A stretch of 6,558 nt of DNA, taken from Hyphomicrobiales bacterium. Its GTDB lineage: Bacteria; Pseudomonadota; Alphaproteobacteria; Rhizobiales; Hyphomicrobiaceae. The notes below the pieces were generated by a model. The model had not been told where the DNA came from and ran no database searches. It saw nothing but the letters and a program-made list of their open reading frames with translations. The DNA lies in assembly GCA_017304275.1 (NCBI GenBank), contig JAFKKW010000104.1, positions 1 to 6,558 of the forward strand, written 5' to 3'. The translations under genes were made by a program, and so were the position numbers. The first letter of the stretch is position 1; the number at the start of each line of letters is the position of its first letter. Shown piece after piece: positions 1 through 4,707 of this stretch.

Positions 1-288
1 CAGTCCAAAGCTCATCGGCCTAGGCGCCTTGGACCACCCAAAGCGGACATCTGCACAACCTGCAACGTTCGTCGCAGCATAGGTCAGGCGGAAGTCCGGT
101 TCTGTATATGAACGCTGATCCCAACAATGGGGACGCGTTTGGTCTCAACGTCCGCTAGTGGTGCACGACAGGACGTGGACGGCATGTCCGCTTTGGTGGG
201 AGCTGCGACGCGGCGTGATCAAGTGCTCGATGCGCCCGTCCAGCGTCGTGCGACTTCCGCTTTCTCGGCCAAGCAGCCTTTTCAGAGA
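1..288. other. Gene-free leader of the accessory region
   Basis: I see no convincing gene in this stretch. The open frame from about 127 to 378 on the plus strand has no ribosome binding site, no recognisable domain and ordinary base use, so it is probably spurious. The stretch contains a 13-bp inverted repeat (described separately) and related degenerate TCCGCTTT-like words near 254. The left edge of the accessory segment lies outside the window. Confidence 0.5.
38..196. repeat. 13-bp inverted repeat, CCAAAGCGGACAT / ATGTCCGCTTTGG
   Basis: Bases 38-50 read CCAAAGCGGACAT and bases 184-196 read the exact reverse complement, 133 bp apart. From memory, the word ATGTCCGCTTTGG recurs in intergenic DNA of Bradyrhizobium-like genomes, where it produces spurious small-protein calls containing MSALPPKADI-like strings. 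The match here is direct; the claim that it is a dispersed repeat family is recall and was not checked. Confidence 0.45.
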
Positions 289-370
289 GTGCCACAATCC
301 TTCGTCTGTGGCACAGTGTCATTGACAGTGCCAAAGACCCGGCGCTACAGTGCCATTAAATGGTGCCACA
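289..370. repeat. GTGCCA repeat cluster over the recombinase promoter (operator or res-like site)
   Basis: Five copies of GTGCCA lie in 82 bp: GTGCCACA at 289-296, its inverse TGTGGCAC at 307-314, ACAGTGCCA at 325-333, ACAGTGCCA at 347-355, and GTGCCACA at 363-370. An 11-bp palindrome, TGTCATTGACA, sits at 317-327. Copy centres are about 20, 19, 22 and 13 bp apart, so most fall near whole helical turns. The copies span the -35 and -10 boxes and end 17 bp before the recombinase start codon. Small serine recombinases often bind repeated sites next to their own gene, both to recombine and to autorepress. That role is inferred here; a separate repressor is the alternative. Confidence 0.5.
322..351 (+). 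promoter_or_regulatory. Probable sigma70-type promoter of the recombinase gene
   Basis: A perfect -35 box TTGACA (322-327) is followed, after 18 bp, by TACAGT (346-351), which matches TATAAT at four of six positions. Transcription would start near 358 and leave a leader of about 30 nt that contains the ribosome binding site GAGGTG at 377-382. GTGCCA copies lie between and over the boxes, so a protein bound there would block RNA polymerase. Confidence 0.5.
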
Positions 371-386
371 AATTTTGAGGTGCTAA

Positions 387-983
387 ATGGCAAAAACAAT
401 CTTCTATGCGCGCGTGTCGACACGCGACCAGAAGGTGGACTTGCAGGTCGAAGCGGCGAAGCGCCTCGGGGTCAAGACCGCCAACATCTATGTCGAGAAG
501 GCGAGCGGCGCCCGTCATGATCGGCCGGTGCTCGCCAAGGCCCTTGCCGATCTAGAGCGCGGGGACACGTTGGCCTGTTACAAGCTCGATCGCATCGGCC
601 GTAGCGTTGCGCACCTGAGCAAGCTGCTCAACGAGCTAGAAGAACGCGGCATTCGCTTTAGAGCGGTTGACGGCGACTTCGACACCAAAACTTCGAACGG
701 CAAGCTGCTCCTTCATGTGTTGAGCGCAGTGGCGCAGTTTGAACGAGATCTGATTCTGGAGCGTACCCGTGCTGGCCTTGCAGTTGCGCGCAGCAGGGGC
801 AGACGGCTCGGGCCGCCGCTGAAGTGGCAACCGGATATGGCACGGCGAGCGCGCAATCTAATGGAGAAGGACGGACTCAGTGGCAATGAAGCAGCGCGCG
901 TTCTTGGCGTGTCACGTCGAACGCTTTTCCGTGGCTTGAAGGCGGCGCGGGAGCACGACGAGGTCGTTGGCACCGGATCCTGA
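387..983 (+). CDS. Small serine recombinase (resolvase/invertase family)
   Basis: This 198-aa site-specific recombinase cuts and rejoins DNA through a 5'-phosphoserine link. The N-terminal catalytic domain (about 1-135) begins MAKTIFYARVSTRDQ, with the nucleophile Ser11 and Arg9. The KLDRIGRS motif supplies Asp68, Arg69 and Arg72, one residue offset from gamma-delta resolvase Ser10/Asp67/Arg68/Arg71. A long helix (about 105-130, ending ERTRAGLAVARSRG) leads to a C-terminal helix-turn-helix (about 163-184, GLSGNEAARVLGVSRRTLF). The length is normal for a resolvase or invertase and no key residue is missing, so it is probably active. The ATG at 387 has GAGGTG six to eight bases upstream. It probably shares a transcript with the HD-domain gene downstream. 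Whether it resolves, inverts or excises cannot be told without its target sites; the repeats at 289-370 are candidates. Confidence 0.93.
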   Translation: MAKTIFYARVSTRDQKVDLQVEAAKRLGVKTANIYVEKASGARHDRPVLAKALADLERGDTLACYKLDRIGRSVAHLSKLLNELEERGIRFRAVDGDFDTKTSNGKLLLHVLSAVAQFERDLILERTRAGLAVARSRGRRLGPPLKWQPDMARRARNLMEKDGLSGNEAARVLGVSRRTLFRGLKAAREHDEVVGTGS

Positions 984-1036
984 TCGCGAGGCGCCGAGAG
1001 ATGCAATCCAAGAGCGACAGATGGAGTGGTAATGGA

Positions 1037-1588
1037 ATGACGGACAAATGGATCATGGTGCTCAAGGCCGCAGACGCGGCCGCCCGTTGGCACGTGCATC
1101 AGCGCCGCAAGGGAGCTGCGGCCGAGCCCTACATCAACCACTTGTTGGAAGTCGCAACCCTTGTCGCCGAGGCCACAAGGGCAAAAGAGCCCGATCTCGT
1201 CATCGCAGCATTGCTTCACGACGCGATCGAGGATCAGCAAGTGCCACGGGATGTCATTGCGAACGCCTTCGGCGATGTCGTTGCCGAACTCGTCGAGGAA
1301 GTGACCGATGACAAGTCGCTGCCGAAAGAGGCGAGGAAGCAGCTACAAATCAAGACCGCTCCGTACAAGTCGCGCGAAGCAAAGATCCTGAAGCTTGCCG
1401 ACAAGGTCAGCAACCTCAAGGCCATCACCGCAAGCCCGCCACCGGACTGGTCCGTGCGGCGTCGGCTCGAATATGTCGAATGGGCGCGAGCCGTAGCTGT
1501 TGGGCTAAAGGGGGCTTCGCCTATGCTAGAAAAGCAGTTGGAACACGCCGCCGAAGAAGCACAACGAGCTGCGGCGCTTTCTCCATAG
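1037..1588 (+). CDS. HD-domain small alarmone hydrolase (MESH1/SpoT-hydrolase-like)
   Basis: The 183-aa protein has the metal-dependent HD fold of the (p)ppGpp 3'-pyrophosphohydrolases. The motif HQRRKGAAAEPYINHLLEVA supplies His35, AALLHDAIED supplies His61-Asp62 and Glu65-Asp66, and KLADKVSNL supplies Asp122. These are the H...HD...ED...D residues of Rel/Spo hydrolase domains, at the same spacing I recall for human MESH1. No synthetase (RelA/SYNTH), TGS or ACT domain is present, so it is a stand-alone hydrolase. I chose the ATG at 1037 because GGAG lies 10 bases upstream and the homologous part begins there; an in-frame ATG at 1001 would add 12 residues of low interest. It starts 53 bp after the recombinase stop, on the same strand. 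The likely substrate is (p)ppGpp; NADPH or other 3'-phosphorylated nucleotides are possible. In a mobile setting it could also counter a toxic alarmone synthetase. Confidence 0.88.
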   Translation: MTDKWIMVLKAADAAARWHVHQRRKGAAAEPYINHLLEVATLVAEATRAKEPDLVIAALLHDAIEDQQVPRDVIANAFGDVVAELVEEVTDDKSLPKEARKQLQIKTAPYKSREAKILKLADKVSNLKAITASPPPDWSVRRRLEYVEWARAVAVGLKGASPMLEKQLEHAAEEAQRAAALSP

Positions 1589-1701
1589 TTGGGATTGTAG
1601 CGCTCATGTTCTCCCCGCCTGGGCGTGAAGCCGGCACGATTGGAAAGAATAGGGCCGCGGAGCTCCCCGCCCAGACGCGATCCGCGAGCCGAGGAGGGCG
1701 C

Positions 1702-1872
1702 CTAGCTCTTTTGCTCTGAGGCTGGGGGCAACGAGGGCTCTTCCGGGCCGAGCAGATATAGCGCCGCGGCTATGAACTCCAGACGTTTTGCCGAGCCAGC
1801 CGGGAGCAACTTTGCGGCCCCGACCAGCAGCGCCGCCTGCATCGTCCGATCCATCCTGTCGAGTTCCGACAT
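1702..1872 (-). CDS. Small hypothetical protein, 56 aa
   Basis: A 56-codon frame runs on the minus strand from ATG (1872-1870) to TAG (1704-1702). The ribosome binding site GGAG lies seven bases before the start, a near-ideal arrangement. The protein begins MSELDRMDRTMQAALLVGAA. Residues 11-24 and 31-41 (LEFIAAALYLL) form two short hydrophobic, helix-prone segments joined by a basic turn (KLLPAGSAKR), and the tail (42-56) is polar and proline-rich. I do not recognise the family. Membrane association or a small helical-hairpin adaptor is possible. It lies 15 bp downstream of, and in frame with, the stop of a presumed truncated gene, so it may be the surviving last gene of an operon that was broken by the IS21-like relic. 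It lacks any support from a known domain. Confidence 0.45.
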   Translation of the reverse strand: MSELDRMDRTMQAALLVGAAKLLPAGSAKRLEFIAAALYLLGPEEPSLPPASEQKS

Positions 1873-1887
1873 ACAAGGTCTCCGTGA

Positions 1888-1995
1888 TCAGATTCCAAGG
1901 ATAGGGGTCTCGGCGGTCGAGAAAACAGCTTGTGTTGGGTCGAAGTCCACCAGGAATCCTATGCTCGCTTTCCCAGATGTGTGAACCGGCGCGTC
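1888..1995 (-). pseudogene. Possible C-terminal remnant of a truncated gene
   Basis: Reading the minus strand from 1995 gives 35 sense codons, including SGKASIGFLVDFDPTQAVF, and ends ILGI then TGA (1890-1888). There is no ATG and no ribosome binding site at the 5' side. An in-frame stop at 1998-1996 and the edge of the IS21-like relic near 2008 mark where the reading frame is lost. The composition looks protein-like, and the stop is directly followed by the ribosome binding site of the 56-aa gene, as in an operon. I infer the tail of a gene cut off by insertion or deletion; chance openness over so few codons remains possible. Confidence 0.28.
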
Positions 1996-2007
1996 TCACA
2001 GACGACG

Positions 2008-2154
2008 ATCGGCGTCGAAAACTGACCCCCGCCTCCAATCCCTCCGCTGCTTCGCTACGCTCCACAGCTCCGCGCTTGGAGGCGAAGAAGCTCAAGCTCT
2101 GACGGGGTCAACATTGCACGCCGATACGGGGTCAAAGTTGGACGCCGATTGACA
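2008..2154. mobile_element. IS21-like relic or miniature element with facing terminal repeats
   Basis: Two 22-bp direct repeats at 2104-2125 and 2128-2149 match each other at 19 of 22 bases; each begins GGGGTCAA and ends ACGCCGAT, and the outer one is followed by TGACA (2150-2154). A third copy in the opposite orientation lies at 2008-2029 and matches the others at 17-18 of 22. Multiple repeats of this type, ending TGTCAATCGGCGTCCA when read inward, are typical of IS21-family ends, where the IstA transposase binds. Between the facing ends there are only 74 bp and no istA or istB, so this is an internally deleted, non-autonomous derivative or two abutted end fragments. A 9-bp inverted repeat (CGCCTCCAA at 2030-2038, TTGGAGGCG at 2076-2084) sits in the interior. 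I could not identify a target duplication. Confidence 0.6.
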
Positions 2155-2283
2155 GCCGTCTTCGCGGAGCGGCGCTGGGCCGGCGAAGACATCACGCATC
2201 AGGGCTTTTCGCTCGCCGTCGAGCTTCAGCACTAGGCCGAGATCAACCTTTATCAGGCGCTGCGCGTCCGGCTCCGGGTCTAG
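2155..2283 (+). pseudogene. Decayed coding remnant of unknown identity
   Basis: The plus-strand frame starting at 2155 has a very strong G/C bias at third codon positions, like a real gene of this genome, and reads for example FAERRWAGEDITHQGFSLAV and AEINLYQALRVRLRV. It is broken by an in-frame TAG at 2233-2235 (CAC TAG GCC) and again by TAG at 2281-2283. It begins exactly where the IS21-like end stops. I infer the middle of a gene that lost its 5' part to the insertion and then decayed. I cannot name the family. An antisense reading of the same stretch (to 2355) is also open but has a weaker codon bias. Confidence 0.28.
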
Positions 2284-2497
2284 CGAGCGGCTTCGTTGCG
2301 ATGCTAGCCATTGCGAGTGGCAGGGTGATGCACCGCCAAGCATACCCGAGCACATGACGGTCGGTTCCAGCGCTTGTGGCTTCGTCGCTACGGGTCAGGC
2401 GCCGCCCTGCGCGCCAGGGCATCCTGAAGCATTGTGCGAACTAGGGACCGCCAATGGACCGCCGAGAGATATCGAAAACTCTAAGTCATTGATTTCA
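2284..2497. other. Intergenic stretch between relic and tRNA; no gene seen
   Basis: I find no supported gene here. The open plus-strand frame through 2354-2620 runs straight into the tRNA gene and is therefore not a protein-coding gene. This is where an integrase gene would usually lie in an intact tRNA-associated island; none is visible. Confidence 0.4.
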
Positions 2498-2573
2498 TGG
2501 TGGGCCCGCCAGGACTCGAACCTGGAACCAAGCGGTTATGAGCCGCTAGCTCTAACCATTGAGCTACGGGCCC
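2498..2573 (-). tRNA. tRNA-Ile(CAU), the AUA-reading isoleucine tRNA
   Basis: The minus strand folds into a complete 76-nt cloverleaf. The acceptor stem GGGCCCG pairs with CGGGCCC, the discriminator is A, and the CCA end is encoded. The D arm is GCTC/GAGC with an 8-nt loop. The anticodon stem AGCGG/CCGCT holds the loop CTCATAA, giving anticodon CAT at 2540-2538. The T arm is CCAGG/TTCGAGT/CCTGG. The anticodon alone allows Met or Ile2. The short D loop and the sequence CGCTTGGT after the anticodon stem resemble E. coli ileX rather than elongator Met, so I call Ile2, whose C34 is changed to lysidine by TilS. The 3' end faces the accessory DNA, the usual arrangement for a tRNA used as an integration site. 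Confidence 0.93.
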
Positions 2574-2627
2574 CCGAAGCCGTAAAAAACCGGCCGCCGC
2601 GCCGCGGCGCTGGGGGATGAGCCGCCC

Positions 2628-2656
2628 TCTATAACAGAGTTCGCGCCCCGTTCCAG
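2628..2656 (-). promoter_or_regulatory. Possible tRNA promoter
   Basis: On the minus strand TATAGA (2633-2628) is a fair -10 box, with a weak -35 candidate CTGGAA (2656-2651) 17 bp further upstream. Transcription would begin near 2620, about 50 nt before the mature tRNA, and the leader would contain the 12-bp GC palindrome at 2599-2610. The match is weak outside the -10 box. Confidence 0.3.
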
Positions 2657-2745
2657 TCACGGCGTCACGCCCGGCGCGACACCGTTCAGCCTTCCTTCAT
2701 ATGCGAGACTGTCCTATCCGCGCCAACGCCAACTGGAGAAATTAT

Positions 2746-3459
2746 ATGCGTCCCCTCACGTCCCCGATGCCGGTCGCGCTGCTGGCCGCCGCGTCCCTGC
2801 TGATTGCCCTTGCGAGCCCGTTGCGTGCCGAGGAGAAGCCCATGGACCGCCTGATCACCGTCTCCGCCACAGGGTATGCGTACGCCGAACCCGACCGCGC
2901 GACGATTTCCGCGGGCGTCGCCGCGGAAGCCGATACGGCTGCAGCCGCCCTCTCGGCCAATACGGAGCTGATGCAGAAGGTCGTCGACGGGCTCAAGGAG
3001 AGCGGCATCGACGCCAAGGATATCCAGACCAGCAACTTCAACGTCGAGCCGCGCTACACCAATCCGCGCGACGGCGCGCCGCCGGCCATCAATGGCTATC
3101 GCGTCTCGAACCAGGTCACCGTGCTGGTCCGCGACCTCAAGGCGCTCGGCGGCCTGCTCGATAAGCTCGTGACGCTCGGCGCCAACCAGGTCAATGGGCT
3201 GTCGTTCGAGGTCAGCAAGGCCGAGACGCTGAAGGACGAGGCGCGCAAGGAGGCCGTTGCCAACGCGCGCCGTCGCGCCGAGCTGTTGGCCGGAGCCGCC
3301 GGCGCAGAGATCGGCGAGGTGGTGACGATATCGGAGGACATGGGCTACGGCGGGCCGCGTCCGGTCGCCATGCGGGCTGCCAAGGCGGACTCGGTTCCCA
3401 TCGAGGCCGGCACGGAGACGCTGGAGGCGCGCGTCACCGTCACTTGGAAATTGAAGTAA
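2746..3459 (+). CDS. Secreted SIMPL domain (DUF541) protein
   Basis: The 237-aa protein carries a Sec signal peptide: basic-to-hydrophobic residues 1-24 (VALLAAASLLIALA), then SPLRA with probable cleavage after Ala28. The rest is one SIMPL/DUF541 domain (about 35-237). It begins ITVSATGYAYAEPDRATI, has the family's QTSNFNVEPRYT segment near 94-105, NGYRVSNQVTV at 116-126, and ends ETLEARVTVTWKLK. Relatives include E. coli YggE, linked to oxidative-stress tolerance, and the family name comes from a mouse signalling protein; the biochemical role is not established. It should act in the periplasm. I chose the ATG at 2746 because GGAG lies seven bases upstream and the signal peptide begins there; the ATG at 2701 would add 15 charged residues in front of the signal. 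It is divergent from the tRNA and followed by a strong stem-loop. Confidence 0.9.
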   Translation: MRPLTSPMPVALLAAASLLIALASPLRAEEKPMDRLITVSATGYAYAEPDRATISAGVAAEADTAAAALSANTELMQKVVDGLKESGIDAKDIQTSNFNVEPRYTNPRDGAPPAINGYRVSNQVTVLVRDLKALGGLLDKLVTLGANQVNGLSFEVSKAETLKDEARKEAVANARRRAELLAGAAGAEIGEVVTISEDMGYGGPRPVAMRAAKADSVPIEAGTETLEARVTVTWKLK

Positions 3460-3490
3460 AGCTGCTCTTTCGGCGTGCGTCGAAACGGAA

Positions 3491-3517
3491 CGAGCCGGCG
3501 CTTTTCGCGCCGGCTCG
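3491..3517 (+). terminator. Perfect 11-bp stem-loop after the SIMPL gene
   Basis: CGAGCCGGCGC (3491-3501) pairs fully with GCGCCGGCTCG (3507-3517) around the loop TTTTC. It begins 31 bp after the SIMPL stop codon and before the next gene. No U-run follows on either strand, so it is an atypical intrinsic terminator or an RNA 3'-end stabiliser; the hairpin itself is beyond doubt. Confidence 0.6.
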
Positions 3518-3609
3518 CAACGGCCGTCCGGATGTCGGACGCGGACCCGTGAAGCCAATCTTATCCTTTGCCCGTTACATGTCGGCCGCAGGAGTCCGCG
3601 GAGGATGGC

Positions 3610-3870
3610 ATGCATACGATGCGATGGCTGGCTGCCGACATCAGGCGCCACCCATGGTCCAGCGCGCAGGACGCGATCGTGCTGGCGCTCGTCATGCTCG
3701 GCGGCATCCTGCTGGCGCTCGAATACGATCTCGTTCAGTTCTGGGAGCAGTATACCGATCGCCAGCGGCGCATCCGTGTCGAGGAGGCGTACCTGCTCTC
3801 CGTGCTGCTCGCCGGCGGTTTGACCCTGTTCGTTTTCCGCCGCGTCAAGGAAGCGCGCCTCGACCTCTAG
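3610..3870 (+). CDS. N-terminal membrane half of the split GGDEF protein
   Basis: This 86-aa product ends at the amber codon with RVKEARLDL. It holds the two membrane helices and the start of the cytoplasmic linker but no catalytic part. It has a good ribosome binding site (GGAGG, 3600-3604). A longer frame from TTG at 3568 is open but lacks a better site. On its own it would be a short membrane protein without enzymatic activity. Confidence 0.6.
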   Translation: MHTMRWLAADIRRHPWSSAQDAIVLALVMLGGILLALEYDLVQFWEQYTDRQRRIRVEEAYLLSVLLAGGLTLFVFRRVKEARLDL

Positions 3871-3906
3871 CGGGAGATCCGCGCCGAGAGCGCCCGCGCG
3901 CTGGCG

Positions 3907-4401
3907 ATGCAGGACCCGCTGACCGGGCTCCCCAACCGCCGCGCGCTCGAGGCGGCAATCGAGAAGGCAATCGCCGAGCCGCCCGCCGCCGGCCGATCCC
4001 ATGCCGTCTATCTGCTCGATCTCAACGGCTTCAAGCGCGTCAACGACGAGCACGGCCATGCGACAGGCGATGAGCTCTTGCGGGTGGTCGCGCGGCGATT
4101 TCAATCCGCTGCGCGCGACCAGGATCTCATCGCGCGCATCGGCGGCGACGAGTTCGCCGTCCTCGCCCGCGATATCGAAGGGCGCGACAAGGCCATCCAG
4201 ATCGGTGACCGGTTCGTAGCCGCATTGCGTGCCGATGTCGTCTTCGACGGTCGCTCCCACACGGTCGGCGTCGCCGTCGGCGTCGCGCTGTACCCCGAGG
4301 ATGGGACGAGGCGCGAGGAAATCATGCATCATGCGGATCTGGCGATGTACATGGCGAAAGCCGGCCCGCAGTCGAGCGTGCAGCTCTATCGGGCGGCCTG
4401 A
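3907..4401 (+). CDS. C-terminal GGDEF half (possible separate diguanylate cyclase)
   Basis: From the first ATG after the amber codon, 164 residues cover the whole GGDEF domain, including the active-site loop, the metal ligands and the RxxD inhibitory site, and end in the typical ADLAMYMAKA segment. No clear ribosome binding site precedes this ATG (the sequence before it is GCGCGCTGGCG), so independent translation would be weak. If it is made, it would be a soluble cyclase without its membrane anchor and with part of the dimerising linker lost. Confidence 0.6.
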   Translation: MQDPLTGLPNRRALEAAIEKAIAEPPAAGRSHAVYLLDLNGFKRVNDEHGHATGDELLRVVARRFQSAARDQDLIARIGGDEFAVLARDIEGRDKAIQIGDRFVAALRADVVFDGRSHTVGVAVGVALYPEDGTRREEIMHHADLAMYMAKAGPQSSVQLYRAA

Positions 4402-4496
4402 AGCGCCGCCGAGGCCCTTTGATGCGTATCAAGCCGCAGGCGGGATATGGTTCCTAGGATGAGCCTCGAAAGCTCAAGCGACCGGTGGTGACGACC

Positions 4497-4688
4497 ATGC
4501 CCATACTGTCCTGGCTCCTTCGACCCTTGCTGCTGTTGGCCGCCATCATTGCAGGCTGGTTCGTGGCCGAGGAGGCTCCGAACTTCGGCGTCGTGCAGAT
4601 GGTCGTCGCCGTGTTCCTGATCGCGGCCCTCGTCGCCCTCGCGGCTTTCTGGGAGGCGGTGATGGAGCGCCTGCGCGAGCGCAAGTAG
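4497..4688 (+). CDS. Small two-helix membrane protein, 63 aa
   Basis: The protein is almost entirely two membrane-spanning helices: residues 3-22 (ILSWLLRPLLLLAAIIAGWF with its flanks) and about 30-52 (FGVVQMVVAVFLIAALVALA). They are joined by a short acidic loop (VAEEAPN) and followed by a charged tail, EAVMERLRERK. I do not recognise a named family. The ATG at 4497 is six bases after GGTGGTG; two in-frame GTG codons at 4485 and 4488 are alternative starts. It follows the GGDEF gene by about 95 bp on the same strand and could share its transcript. It converges on the nitrilase gene, with only 19 bp between the stop codons and no obvious terminator. Confidence 0.65.
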   Translation: MPILSWLLRPLLLLAAIIAGWFVAEEAPNFGVVQMVVAVFLIAALVALAAFWEAVMERLRERK

Positions 4689-4707
4689 GCGCCGCGGCGA
4701 CGCACGT

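Larger units (their letters stand above)
3610..4401 (+). pseudogene. Membrane-anchored diguanylate cyclase interrupted by an amber codon
   Basis: Read through one TAG, this is a single 263-residue GGDEF protein that would make cyclic di-GMP at the inner membrane. Two hydrophobic helices (about 21-38 and 61-76) flank a short periplasmic segment. A linker helix then leads to a complete GGDEF domain (about 100-263). It starts QDPLTGLPNRR, has DLNGFKRVNDEHGHATGDE with metal ligand Asp137, and the active site RIGGDEF at 176-182. RDQD at 169-172 sits at the correct spacing for the inhibitory c-di-GMP site. The TAG is at 3868-3870 (CTC TAG CGG), codon 87, exactly between the anchor and the catalytic domain; a single C-to-T change from CAG would explain it. 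All else is in frame and intact, so the lesion is recent, a sequencing error, or read through. The ATG at 3610 has GGAGG five bases upstream. Confidence 0.8.

Noticed and set aside
309..326. Possible sigma54 promoter (TGGCAC followed by TTGAC)
   Set aside because: The spacing is wrong: the GG and the would-be GC element are two bases too far apart and the second box reads TTGAC rather than TTGC. The TTGACA/TACAGT pair is a better fit.
289..370. CRISPR array
   Set aside because: The repeats are only 6-9 bp, in mixed orientation and without spacer-sized intervals. No cas gene is present.
1611..1674. 9-bp direct repeat CTCCCCGCC (1611-1619, 1663-1671) and a 7-bp inverted repeat with a 42-bp loop after the HD gene
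   Set aside because: These are short and GC-rich with a long loop, no U-run and no other support for a terminator or element end.
1604..2095. 163-codon minus-strand open frame through the IS21-like relic and the 56-aa gene
   Set aside because: It starts inside the relic, crosses unrelated sequence blocks, and is in a different frame from the small gene that has the good ribosome binding site.
2354..2620. 88-codon plus-strand open frame
   Set aside because: It reads through the complement of the tRNA gene, producing the familiar spurious string ARQDSNLEPSGYEPLALTIE.
2686..4332. 548-codon open frame on the minus strand, antisense to the SIMPL and GGDEF genes
   Set aside because: It mirrors two genes with recognisable domains on the plus strand. 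Long antisense openness is expected when third codon positions are G/C-rich. It has no ribosome binding site and no recognisable domain.
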